64,000 bases of DNA. Origin: CAISOG01 sp044375625. GTDB taxonomy: Bacteria; Pseudomonadota; Alphaproteobacteria; CAISOG01. Location of the stretch: positions 1 to 64,000 of the forward strand of contig JBILMH010000001.1 of NCBI GenBank assembly GCA_044375625.1, given 5' to 3'. The notes beneath the pieces are model-generated. The model saw nothing but the letters and a program-made list of their open reading frames with translations, ran no database searches and had not been told where the DNA came from. Both the position numbers and the translations under genes were made by a program. This document shows positions 23,865 to 32,602 of the stretch, in pieces (positions within the stretch are counted from its first letter, which is position 1; every line of letters starts with the position of its first letter).

Positions 23865-25931
23865 TTAGAGGGCTGGCGGCTGGTGCGAAATTGGCTTCAA
23901 AGATTGCCAGCTGCGGATGGCGCCTAGCCAGGCGGCCAGGGTGGCCAGCACGACTGCCGCCCACAGCCAACTTATCAGCGGGTTGATCAAGAATTTAATG
24001 GTTAAAGTGCCCGCCGCAATATCGGGTTGGCCAATGACCACATACAAATCGCGCCACAGTCCATAATCTACGGCTGCCTCGCTGGTTACCATTTCCTCAA
24101 CCTGATAGTGACGTTTTTCGCTGGTCAGCAAAATGGGGTGGCTGGAAGGATTATGGGCGGGGCGAATGGCCACCACCGCCTGCCAAGTGCTATAATTTGC
24201 TCCGTTTTGGCCGATAGGAATTTCCCGCAACTGTTGCAGGGTTAGTTGATAGGAACCAGCAACCACACCCTTACCAGGCGCCAGTTTGACGATATAGGAT
24301 TGCTGCCACAAGCTGGCGCCAACCATGCCGATAGCCGCCAACCCCGCGGCCAAATGTGCCAAAGCCATAACCCGCCGTTGAGGTCGCCAAATCGGCGCCC
24401 AATTTTGGATAATTGCCAGTCCCCCCATGGCAACAATCACACCCCCCGCTATCCAATGCCAACCAATCCACAGATTCAGTACGCTGGCCAAGACCAACAA
24501 AGCCAGGGCTGGCCAACGGTATCGCTTTAGGCCAGGTGATGTTGGTGATTTATCGGTTCGCGCCAAATGTGGCAATCCGACCACCCCGCCTAGCAACAAC
24601 AACAACAGGGGCACCACCATCTGCTGATAAAAATCGCCCGCCACCGCCATCGGGGAATCGGTAACCGTCTGATGCAGCAGGGGATAGGCGGTGCCCAGCA
24701 GCACGGTGACAGCGGTTAAGGCAAAAATTAAATAGCCAAACAACAGCCAGGCCGATGGCGAAAGCCAGGAGGTTTTGGTCGCCACGGGGGCTGTTGGGGC
24801 AACGGGGACGCGCAACGCGAATAAAGCAAGGCTGGCCAGGGTGACCACCGCCGTAATGGCCAGCAGCACACTACCCCTGGCAGGATCCAGGGCAAAGGCG
24901 TGGACAGAGGTTAACAGGCCGGATCGTACCAAAAACATCGCCAACAGCGTGCTGCCCAAGGTAAAAATCGCCAAAAGATGGGGGGCAGATGCCCATGCAG
25001 CTTCCTGCACAGCTTGCACCTGTTGTTGACCCTGCTGCTGTTCTGATGGCTGTCGTTGCAAATTCAGGGCGTGCATCAGGGCGCTGGCAAACAGCCAGGG
25101 AATCAGTGCGGCATTCTCCACCGGATCCCAAAACCACCACCCGCCCCAGCCCAATTCCCGATAAGCCCACCAACTGCCCAGCGCGATCCCCAACGTTAAC
25201 CACCCCCAGGATAGCAACAGCCATGGGCGCGCTAGGATTGTCCAGGCTGGTTCATCCCCGCTGCTTTCAGACGATGCGGTTGATACGGTGGTGGCGGCGA
25301 ATGGGGTAGGGCAATGGTTGCCCAACAAGGCCGCTATCGATAGGGCAAAAGCGATGGTGATTCCTGTCAGGCCAAGGTACAGCACGGGGGGATGGATGGC
25401 CAGGCCAATATCCTGCAGCAAGGGGTTTAAGCCAGCGCCAGATTTAGGCGCAATCGGCAACCGCCAAAATGGGTTGGAAAGGATTAAGGCATAGCCTGTC
25501 AGCAGGATTTGTAGCCCCCCCAGAACCGCTAAGGCACGGCCAGTTAGCTTAGGAGCCAATCGTTGCGCGGGATGCCAGGCCAGCGCCGCCGCATATAATC
25601 CCATCCACAGCAGCCACAACAGCAGGGATCCCTCATGATTGCCCCAGGCGCCCGTGATGCGATACAGCAACGGGGCGTTGGCGTTGGTGTTTTGGGCGAC
25701 ATTCGCCAGGCTAAGGTCAACATTGACATAGGCCGCAATCAGACTGGCCATCGATAGGGTTAGGACTGTGGCGTTTAGGCCAGCAATTTCAGGCAAAAAG
25801 CTGCTGAATCTTGGCCAAAAGCGACTGCCCGCCAACAGCTGTAGCCCTGCCAGACACAGGCTAAGCTGCAAAAGGGTTTGTCCCAAGTCACCGAAATCAA
25901 CAAAACTGGTCATTATAGGGGCGTTTTCCAA
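23865..25931 (-). CDS. ccmF: Cytochrome c maturation heme lyase subunit CcmF
   Basis: 688 residues with about 15 hydrophobic segments. The tryptophan-rich WWD heme-handling motif is intact (WGGWWFWDPVENAALIPWL), with YRITGAWGNHEGS near residue 88 and AIHPPVLYLG near 178 carrying conserved His. CcmF attaches heme to CxxCH apocytochromes in the inner membrane with CcmH. No other ccm gene is near, although ccm genes are usually clustered. An ATG at 25913 is an alternative start. Confidence 0.95.
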   Translation of the reverse strand: MENAPIMTSFVDFGDLGQTLLQLSLCLAGLQLLAGSRFWPRFSSFLPEIAGLNATVLTLSMASLIAAYVNVDLSLANVAQNTNANAPLLYRITGAWGNHEGSLLLWLLWMGLYAAALAWHPAQRLAPKLTGRALAVLGGLQILLTGYALILSNPFWRLPIAPKSGAGLNPLLQDIGLAIHPPVLYLGLTGITIAFALSIAALLGNHCPTPFAATTVSTASSESSGDEPAWTILARPWLLLSWGWLTLGIALGSWWAYRELGWGGWWFWDPVENAALIPWLFASALMHALNLQRQPSEQQQGQQQVQAVQEAAWASAPHLLAIFTLGSTLLAMFLVRSGLLTSVHAFALDPARGSVLLAITAVVTLASLALFALRVPVAPTAPVATKTSWLSPSAWLLFGYLIFALTAVTVLLGTAYPLLHQTVTDSPMAVAGDFYQQMVVPLLLLLLGGVVGLPHLARTDKSPTSPGLKRYRWPALALLVLASVLNLWIGWHWIAGGVIVAMGGLAIIQNWAPIWRPQRRVMALAHLAAGLAAIGMVGASLWQQSYIVKLAPGKGVVAGSYQLTLQQLREIPIGQNGANYSTWQAVVAIRPAHNPSSHPILLTSEKRHYQVEEMVTSEAAVDYGLWRDLYVVIGQPDIAAGTLTIKFLINPLISWLWAAVVLATLAAWLGAIRSWQSLKPISHQPPAL

Positions 25932-26085
25932 AAAAATGATGCTGTGGGCGGGTGCGAGTTATGGATGATGCGTGAGGCGACTGCTAGGCTTAAGTTTTTG
26001 TTAAGCGCCTAAGGCATAAACTGATTTTGGTCAATGGTCGCATTTTCTCCTGCCATTTTCTTTTGCACTTTATTTTGAGAATTTA

Positions 26086-26418
26086 ATGCCATCTGGATTC
26101 CTTCACCATCTATTTATGCAGTTTGATGCTATAGCCAAACGCCTGCCAGAAGATACTACAAAGGCTGGCGAAGGCATGCGGGAGGGTGTCCCATCCTGGT
26201 TCATTTTGTATGGATTGGATGAGCCAGGGGGGGAGCGGTTGCAGCAAAAGCACTTCAAAAGCTCAGGAATCACGGTAGATCAAATCAAATCCACCGAGGC
26301 CTTTAAAAATCTTATTGCGATAGGGGATCGGGCGGGTTTTCGCCTGGAATTGTCTGAGCAGGTTGATCCCAATGACAGTGTTCCCGTCTATCTTTTGGTC
26401 GTAAGCGGCTGGGTTTAG
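26086..26418 (+). CDS. Small hypothetical protein upstream of a pentapeptide-repeat gene
   Basis: 110 residues, no family recognised. It is mixed alpha/beta with KSSGITVDQIKSTEAFKNL and a hydrophobic C-terminus (VPVYLLVVSGWV). No signal peptide. It ends 12 bases before the chosen start of the pentapeptide gene and is very likely cotranscribed with it, so the two could act together. Confidence 0.6.
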   Translation: MPSGFLHHLFMQFDAIAKRLPEDTTKAGEGMREGVPSWFILYGLDEPGGERLQQKHFKSSGITVDQIKSTEAFKNLIAIGDRAGFRLELSEQVDPNDSVPVYLLVVSGWV

Positions 26419-26430
26419 GGGGCAATGGCC

Positions 26431-27705
26431 ATGACCAATCAATTGACAGATATCGAAAAAAAAATCCTGGAACACGAAGCGTGGGTTGATGGAGAGGAAA
26501 CAGGATCTCGTTTGGTGCTTTCTGGTCGGTCCTTAGCAAGAATCCAAATGCCTAATCGCATGCTTAAGTCGGCAAAAATGATGGGTTGTGATCTGCAAGA
26601 GGGCAATTTTGCAGGAACCGATCTAAGTTTTTCAGATTTGTTTTGTTCCAATTTGGAACGCGCCAATTTTTCCGAAGCCAATTTGATGCGTGCCAGCATG
26701 CGTGGGGTTAAAATTCGTAACGCCAATCTACGTGGAGCCAATTTAACGGAGGCCGATTTGCGGGCGGGGGCGATTGTTCGCCATGTTAATGAGGCCGCGG
26801 AAGAGGTCAGGACGGATCTGTCGTTCAGTCGGTTGGATGACGCCGTTATGCCCAATGTTAATCTAAATGGCGCGGATTTGCGCAATGCCATCATGACAGG
26901 TGCTAACCTTAAAGGGGCTTATCTGCGCGGATGCAACTTGAGTTCCGTGGATTTGCGTAATGCGGATTTATCCAATGTGGACTTGTCCAATGCTGATTTA
27001 AGCTTTGCCAATCTTAAGGGGTCATCCCTAAGCTATGCTGTCATCAGTCGTACCAGTTTTGACAACGCTGTTGTTGATAATATGGATATCACGGGCACAG
27101 TCTTTGATGATAGCGCCCCGGCTGAACTGGTTGACATGCTGCAAGATAAAAGCCGCAACCAACCCCGCAAATTGGATGAGGTGTTGGCCAACCATGTGCA
27201 ATGGATTGATTCACAGGGTGCCAAGGGGCAGCGGGCGATATTGGTCAAACGGGATCTTAGTAGTTTTGATTTGAATCATGTCAATCTTAGTGGGGCTGAT
27301 TTACAAGAAGTTTTACTAATTGAGGCCAATTTGTTCCGTGCACTTTTGGTCATGACGAATCTTAGTGCCGCCAACTTGCGGGATGCCAATCTGTCCAAAG
27401 CCAATTTGGCTGGTGCCAATTTAACAGGTGCTGACCTTAGCCATGCCGATCTTAGAGATGCTGTTCTTAAGGCTATCATTTCGCGTGCCAGTAGTGCGCT
27501 CCCAGGTTCCAAATTGTGGCCAACCAACCTTAGCAATGCCAGGTTGGTGAACAGCAATCTTAATGGCGTGAATTTGACGGGGGCAAACCTGGCTGGTGCT
27601 GACCTTCGGGGAGCCAGCCTGCGTCGCGCCGTGCTTATAGGTGCCAATCTGACGGGGGCTAATATCGATAAAGCCGACTTCACCGATGCCATTTTGAAAC
27701 AATAG
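26431..27705 (+). CDS. Two-solenoid pentapeptide-repeat protein
   Basis: About 424 residues from the ATG at 26431, placed eight bases after AGGGGG; an ATG two codons earlier is also possible. The protein has two similar halves. Each starts with a short helical cap containing H-x2-W (HEAWVDGEETGSRLVL near residue 12; HVQWIDSQGAKGQRAIL near 250), followed by many A(D/N)LxX repeats. The repeats should build a right-handed four-sided beta helix. No signal peptide or catalytic motif is visible. The architecture is shared with the gene at 62037-63389. Function unknown; pentapeptide proteins include DNA-gyrase protecting mimics, but no such link is shown here. Confidence 0.85.
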   Translation: MTNQLTDIEKKILEHEAWVDGEETGSRLVLSGRSLARIQMPNRMLKSAKMMGCDLQEGNFAGTDLSFSDLFCSNLERANFSEANLMRASMRGVKIRNANLRGANLTEADLRAGAIVRHVNEAAEEVRTDLSFSRLDDAVMPNVNLNGADLRNAIMTGANLKGAYLRGCNLSSVDLRNADLSNVDLSNADLSFANLKGSSLSYAVISRTSFDNAVVDNMDITGTVFDDSAPAELVDMLQDKSRNQPRKLDEVLANHVQWIDSQGAKGQRAILVKRDLSSFDLNHVNLSGADLQEVLLIEANLFRALLVMTNLSAANLRDANLSKANLAGANLTGADLSHADLRDAVLKAIISRASSALPGSKLWPTNLSNARLVNSNLNGVNLTGANLAGADLRGASLRRAVLIGANLTGANIDKADFTDAILKQ

Positions 27706-27960
27706 AGTGGATTGTTTGGGACTGTTTCTGGCTTTATGATTCTATAAGCAATTAAAAAACAATGATTTTTTAATCGGGCTTGGCAGAGAGACGCGATTTG
27801 TTTATAGTCCGTTCCTATGGCTGTTCGATACACCAACGATCTTCCGATCCTATGCTTAACCAACCAGGCATTCATGCAGACGTTTACGCTAACCCCGTTT
27901 GCGTCTAAAGGAATGACTTCGTTAGGCGCCTGAGTCACCCTTTAGCTGTTAATGGTCGCA

Positions 27961-28422
27961 ATGCCCAAACCCAAACTGCTGCTGTTGCATGGTCCCAACC
28001 TAAATATGTTAGGTTTGCGTGAACCATCGATTTACGGATCGGTGACGATGGCGCAAATTGATCAACGCTGCCAACAATTGGCATCTGAGCTGGGCTATGA
28101 CCTTAACTGCCGCCAAAGCAACCATGAGGGGCAGTTGGTTGATTGGTTGCAGGCAGCCGCAGGCGAATTTGTCGGCATTGTCATCAATCCTGGTGCCTAC
28201 AGCCACAGTTCAATTGCCTTGCTGGATGCCATCCGCGCGATTAGCATTCCTGTTGTCGAGGTGCATTTGTCCAACATCCATGCGCGGGAGGCTTTTCGAA
28301 GCCACAGCGTGACGGCGGCCGGCGTTGTTGGCCTTATCAGTGGCTTTGGTGCCGACAGTTACCTGCTGGGCGTTCGCGCCGTGGCACAGTTGTTGGCCGA
28401 TTCTGTTTCTTCTTCATCCTAA
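27961..28422 (+). CDS. aroQ: Type II 3-dehydroquinate dehydratase
   Basis: About 153 residues from the ATG at 27961; an in-frame ATG nine bases upstream is possible, and neither has a clear ribosome-binding site. Type II signatures: LLLLHGPNLNMLGLREPSIYG with active-site Arg and Tyr, CRQSNHEGQLVDWL, INPGAYSHSSIAL and EVHLSNIHAREAFRSHS. It catalyses the third step of the shikimate pathway. It begins the aroQ-accB-accC cluster, an order common in alphaproteobacteria. Confidence 0.96.
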   Translation: MPKPKLLLLHGPNLNMLGLREPSIYGSVTMAQIDQRCQQLASELGYDLNCRQSNHEGQLVDWLQAAAGEFVGIVINPGAYSHSSIALLDAIRAISIPVVEVHLSNIHAREAFRSHSVTAAGVVGLISGFGADSYLLGVRAVAQLLADSVSSSS

Positions 28423-28442
28423 CCATCTATTGAGTGACCCCT

Positions 28443-28931
28443 ATGACTGCTTTAGCCGATCTTGACCGCAAATTGCTTCGCCAGCTGGCCGAACTTATCA
28501 ACGATACTGGCCTTTCAGAAATTGAGGTGCAGTCGGGCGATTTCCGCCTAAGGCTGGCCAAACAGATTACGGTGCAGGCCACGGTGCCCGTTGCTGCCCC
28601 TGCCGCTTCTGCCGTGGCGGTTCATGCGCCAGCGCCCGCTGCTGAGGCTGCTGCGGTTACAGCGGATCCCGCCAAGCCTGTGATTGGCCCCGACCATGTA
28701 GGCGCCGTGTTGTCGCCGATGGTGGGCACGGTCTATCTGGCTTCTGAGCCTACCTCACCGCCCTTTGTAAAGGTTGGCGATACGGTAGAGCAGGGACAAA
28801 CCCTGTTAATTGTTGAGGCGATGAAGGTGATGAACCCGATTCAGGCGCCGCGTGCAGGCAAGGTCACGCACATCATGGTCACCAATGGTATTCCGATTGA
28901 GTTCGGCGAGCTGTTGATGATTATTGAATAG
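28443..28931 (+). CDS. accB: Biotin carboxyl carrier protein of acetyl-CoA carboxylase
   Basis: 162 residues from the ATG at 28443; a GTG nine bases upstream is rejected as less likely. An N-terminal helical region and an Ala/Pro-rich linker (about 40-85) lead to a biotinyl domain with the biotinylated lysine K128 in VEAMKVMNPI. It carries CO2 between AccC and the carboxyltransferase for malonyl-CoA synthesis. It lies between aroQ and accC. Biotin synthesis genes are also in this window. Confidence 0.96.
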   Translation: MTALADLDRKLLRQLAELINDTGLSEIEVQSGDFRLRLAKQITVQATVPVAAPAASAVAVHAPAPAAEAAAVTADPAKPVIGPDHVGAVLSPMVGTVYLASEPTSPPFVKVGDTVEQGQTLLIVEAMKVMNPIQAPRAGKVTHIMVTNGIPIEFGELLMIIE

Positions 28932-28977
28932 CATTAGCTTACGACAACGTACCGAACATTTTATTTAGGTTAGACGC

Positions 28978-30336
28978 ATGATTGCCAAACTTTTGATTGC
29001 CAACCGTGGGGAAATCGCCCTGCGTATCCATCGCGCCGCTAAGGAGCTGGGTATGGCAACCGTTGCCGTCCATTCCACCGCGGACGCCGATGCCATGCAT
29101 GTGCGGTTGGCGGATGAAAGCGTTTGCATCGGCCCCGCCGCCAGTAAGGATAGCTACCTGAATATGCCAGCGATCCTGTCGGCGGCCGCCATCACGGGGG
29201 CGGATGCCATTCACCCTGGCATTGGCTTTTTAGCCGAAAATGCCCGCTTTGCGGAGATGGTGGAGGATCACGGCCTGATTTTTGTGGGGCCCAGCGCGGA
29301 ACATATCCTGTTGATGGGCGATAAACTGACGGCTAAAGAGGCCGCAACCAAGCTGGGCATTCCGATTGTGCCGGGCACGCCCGAACCGGTGGAGGAGGAT
29401 GCGGTGGCCTTAGCCTTTGCTGAGGAGGTTGGCTATCCCGTGCTGGTGAAGGCGGCTGGTGGCGGGGGCGGTAAGGGCATGAAGGTGGTGATGACAGCTG
29501 AGGAAATGCCAGAATCGCTGTCGATTGCCCGTCGTGAGGCGCAAACCCATTTTGGCAACCCCGCGGTTTATATCGAAAAATACTTGCCCAGCCCGCGCCA
29601 TATTGAGGTGCAGATTCTGGCCGATAAATTCGGCAACGCTGTCCATTTGGGGGAACGCGATTGCAGCCTGCAACGCCGCCACCAGAAGTTGTTGGAGGAG
29701 GCGCCTTCGCCCATCCTGACCCCTGAGCAGCGGGCAGAGCTGGGCACGCAATGCGTTAACGCGGTTAAGGAGCTGGGATACTACGGCGTCGGAACCTTTG
29801 AGTTTTTGTATCAGGATGGCCAGTTTTATTTCATCGAAATGAACACCAGGTTGCAGGTGGAACATCCCGTGACCGAGATGATCACCGGCATTGATTTGGT
29901 GCGCCAACAGCTGTTGGTGGCGGCTGGTGAAAAACTGCCGTTCAAACAAAAGGATATTAAATTCACGGGGCACGCAATGGAATGCCGTTTGAACGCCGAA
30001 AACCCAATTAGCTTTGCCCCCCGTCCTGGCAAAATTAGCGATTACCATGCCCCTGGCGGCTTTGGGGTGCGGGTCGATTCGGCGCTGTACAACGGCTATA
30101 GGGTGCCCTCCCACTACGACAGTTTGGTCGCCAAGCTGATCGTCCACGGCAATGACCGCGCCACCTGCGTCGATCGGCTAAAGCGGGCATTGGGCGAATT
30201 TGTGATTCTGGGGATTGAAACCACGCTGCCGCTGTTCCAACGGCTGTTGGAGGATCCCGACTTCCTGGCCAGCAATTTTGATGTTAAATGGTTGGAGGGC
30301 TTCGTCGCCGAACTTCAGGAGAAAAAGGCGGCTTAG
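28978..30336 (+). CDS. accC: Biotin carboxylase of acetyl-CoA carboxylase
   Basis: 452 residues, normal length. ATP-grasp enzyme with KLLIANRGEIALRI opening, the Gly-rich loop AAGGGGGKGMKVV near 160, EIQ-type residue run HIEVQILAD, FIEMNTRLQVEHPVTE and a biotin-carboxylase C domain. It carboxylates the biotin on AccB using ATP and bicarbonate. In related genomes aat usually follows directly; here two AT-rich genes intervene. Confidence 0.97.
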   Translation: MIAKLLIANRGEIALRIHRAAKELGMATVAVHSTADADAMHVRLADESVCIGPAASKDSYLNMPAILSAAAITGADAIHPGIGFLAENARFAEMVEDHGLIFVGPSAEHILLMGDKLTAKEAATKLGIPIVPGTPEPVEEDAVALAFAEEVGYPVLVKAAGGGGGKGMKVVMTAEEMPESLSIARREAQTHFGNPAVYIEKYLPSPRHIEVQILADKFGNAVHLGERDCSLQRRHQKLLEEAPSPILTPEQRAELGTQCVNAVKELGYYGVGTFEFLYQDGQFYFIEMNTRLQVEHPVTEMITGIDLVRQQLLVAAGEKLPFKQKDIKFTGHAMECRLNAENPISFAPRPGKISDYHAPGGFGVRVDSALYNGYRVPSHYDSLVAKLIVHGNDRATCVDRLKRALGEFVILGIETTLPLFQRLLEDPDFLASNFDVKWLEGFVAELQEKKAA

Positions 30337-30368
30337 ATATTTGAAAAATTTTTGAAGGACGGCTGATT

Positions 30369-31550
30369 ATGACCAGAAAAGAGCTCGAAAAGCTTTTACA
30401 GGCTGGTGAGTCTAATAAAATTGAGTTCAAAAGCAGATTCACTAAAGACAACAAATTGCCTCAGACAATTTGCGCATTTGCTAATAATCTAGATGGTGAT
30501 GGCAAACCTGGATATATCATTATTGGCATCAATAATGATAAAACATTTAGTGGATTGCGTGATACCGATCAAATACAAACGACAATTGCTGAATATCGTT
30601 CAAACGCTAACATTAATCCGTTGCCATCTATAAGTGTACAACTCATCTCATGTGACGAGGGTGATGTGCTGGTAGTAAAAGTAGAGCCTTCATCAACCCC
30701 ACCTCTACGCTATGAAGGGGTGGTATGGGTTAGAACGGGATCCAGCACTAGGAGGGCAAATCCAGAAGATGAACGTCGGCTTTCAGAGAAACGAACATCT
30801 TTGACAAAAACTTTTGACGCTGAGCCATGTAGAGATGCTTCTGTTGATGATCTAGCATTGCGCTTGTTTGATGAGTATCGCGGGCACGCAGTCAATTCTA
30901 GCGTTATAGCCGAGAATCATCGAAGTACCGATGAAAAATTAGCCTCTTTAAGTTTTTTTGATTTGAAAAATCAATGTCCGACTTATGCAGGGATATTATT
31001 ATTTGGCACCAATATTCGGAATTTTTTACCAGGAGCTTATGTGCAATTTCTAAAGTTTTCAGGTAGTGATATTTCGGATCAACCAGAAGACATAGATGAA
31101 ATCAATGGAGATTTAAGGACGCTTGTTGACAGAGTTTATGAGAAAATTCGTTCACATAATCGTGTTTCTCTGGTCAAAGGTGAACGTTTTGTAGAGAAGA
31201 ATGTTCCAGAATATCCCGAATCTTCTCTGCGAGAATTTTTGAATAATGCTATTATACATCGTGATTATCAATCAAATACTCCAATTCGGTTTTATTGGTA
31301 TGAAGATCGCATAGAAATTTCAAGTCCTGGTGGTCTTTATCCTCCTGTAACTTATGATAAAATTGAAAAAAGGACTGGCTATAGAAATCCAATTGTTGCA
31401 AATGCGATGAAAGAGCTGGGGTATGTCGAAAAATTTGGCCGTGGCATTCAGACTGCTCAAAAAGCACTGCAGGATAATGGTAACCCAGCAGCAGAGATTG
31501 CAAGAGAAGAAGGGTTTTTTCAGGTGACAATTTATAGGCGGGAATCATGA
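30369..31550 (+). CDS. AlbA_2 (Schlafen-type) DNA/RNA-binding and ATPase-fold protein
   Basis: 393 residues. The N-terminal AlbA_2 domain (about 8-130) has the typical GESNKIEFKSRF opening, then FANNLDGDGKPGYIIIGI and RYEGVVWVRTGSSTR. The C-terminal half (about 270-390) has HATPase_c_4 features: SLREFLNNAIIHRDYQ, IRFYWYEDRIEISSPGGL and GYVEKFGRGIQTA. Such proteins are called ATP-dependent DNA helicase-related or transcriptional regulators and recur in accessory regions. The start has an AAGGACGG ribosome-binding site. The ATGA overlap with the ParA-like gene indicates a coupled pair. The pair is AT-richer than accC and aat, suggesting acquisition. Function unknown. Confidence 0.88.
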   Translation: MTRKELEKLLQAGESNKIEFKSRFTKDNKLPQTICAFANNLDGDGKPGYIIIGINNDKTFSGLRDTDQIQTTIAEYRSNANINPLPSISVQLISCDEGDVLVVKVEPSSTPPLRYEGVVWVRTGSSTRRANPEDERRLSEKRTSLTKTFDAEPCRDASVDDLALRLFDEYRGHAVNSSVIAENHRSTDEKLASLSFFDLKNQCPTYAGILLFGTNIRNFLPGAYVQFLKFSGSDISDQPEDIDEINGDLRTLVDRVYEKIRSHNRVSLVKGERFVEKNVPEYPESSLREFLNNAIIHRDYQSNTPIRFYWYEDRIEISSPGGLYPPVTYDKIEKRTGYRNPIVANAMKELGYVEKFGRGIQTAQKALQDNGNPAAEIAREEGFFQVTIYRRES

Positions 31551-32584
31551 AGATTGTTGCATTTTTTAACAACAAAGGTGGGGTAGGTAAAACAACCCTT
31601 GTTTACCATTTAGCCTGGATGTTTTCGCGTAAAAAAATTAAGACACTGGCGGTTGATTTGGATCCGCAAGCTAATCTGACGGCTATGTTTCTGAAGGAGG
31701 AACAATTAGGAGAAATTTGGCCAGATGGTGAGCATCCTAAAACCATTTATGGTGCTATCCGTCCGCTTACCAAGGGAACTGGTGATGTTCTTGATAATCC
31801 GCATGTGGAAGAAATACCAGATGTTATTCTCGATATTCTACATGTGGAAGAAATAGCGGAGTCTTCTTTAGGTTTAATTCCTGGAGATCTAGGGTTATCG
31901 CTTTTTGAAGATAAATTGTCAGAATCTTGGCCTAAATGTCATAATGGAGATGAGTCAGCTTTTCGCACCATGACGGCTTTTTACCGTATTATTGAAAAAG
32001 CTGCTAAAGGATATGATTTGGTGCTGGTTGATATAGGTCCGAATTTGGGAGCAATCAACCGATCCGCTCTTATTTCCTGCGACCACGTTGTGTTGCCCTT
32101 GGCGGCGGATTTGTATTCGTTGCAAGGACTAAAAAACTTAGGGCCAACGTTGCGAAGTTGGCGCAAGACCTGGGGGGAGTTAAAGTCTAAAGCTCCAGGT
32201 GATTTGTCATATCCTAGTGGCGATATGAAACCAGCTGGATATGTGGTGATGCAACATGGCGCCAGAAAGGATCGTCCAGTTAAGGCTTACGATCGTTGGA
32301 TGGCCAAAATTCCTGAAGTCTATCGGAAGTTTATTTTGGCCGAAGAAAACCCTAACGAGACCATAACCGTTAACGACGATCCGTATAAATTGGCTACACT
32401 TAAGCACTATCACAGCTTAATGCCATTGGCACAGCAGTCACATAAGCCAATGTTTGATTTGAAACCTGCTGATGGAGCCATTGGTTCTCATGTTGAGTCA
32501 GTACAGGGTTGTTATCGCGATTTTGAAGCTTTGGCGAAAAGATTGGCACAAGAGATCGAATTGGTATGGCCAGATGGTGCCTAG
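31547..32584 (+). CDS. ParA/MinD-like P-loop ATPase
   Basis: 345 residues. Deviant Walker A KGGVGKTT at 10-17, the DLDPQANLT switch near 38, and LVLVDIGPNLGAINRSAL as Walker B region near 155. It fits the AAA_31/CbiA ParA type but has long extra segments (residues about 65-115 and 200-260) and no ParB partner, no centromere-like repeats and no helix-turn-helix. It overlaps the AlbA_2 gene by four bases and ends 18 bases before aat. The second gene of a two-gene insert; chromosome partition is unlikely in this context. Confidence 0.88.
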   Translation: MKIVAFFNNKGGVGKTTLVYHLAWMFSRKKIKTLAVDLDPQANLTAMFLKEEQLGEIWPDGEHPKTIYGAIRPLTKGTGDVLDNPHVEEIPDVILDILHVEEIAESSLGLIPGDLGLSLFEDKLSESWPKCHNGDESAFRTMTAFYRIIEKAAKGYDLVLVDIGPNLGAINRSALISCDHVVLPLAADLYSLQGLKNLGPTLRSWRKTWGELKSKAPGDLSYPSGDMKPAGYVVMQHGARKDRPVKAYDRWMAKIPEVYRKFILAEENPNETITVNDDPYKLATLKHYHSLMPLAQQSHKPMFDLKPADGAIGSHVESVQGCYRDFEALAKRLAQEIELVWPDGA

Positions 32585-32602
32585 TATTGAGTTATAACCC
32601 CC

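Noticed and set aside
25984..26010. TAGGCTTAA/TTAAGC.CCTA hairpin between ccmF and the next gene as a small RNA or terminator
   Set aside because: It lies upstream of both divergent genes, lacks a T-run and has no promoter-like sequence that would define an RNA.
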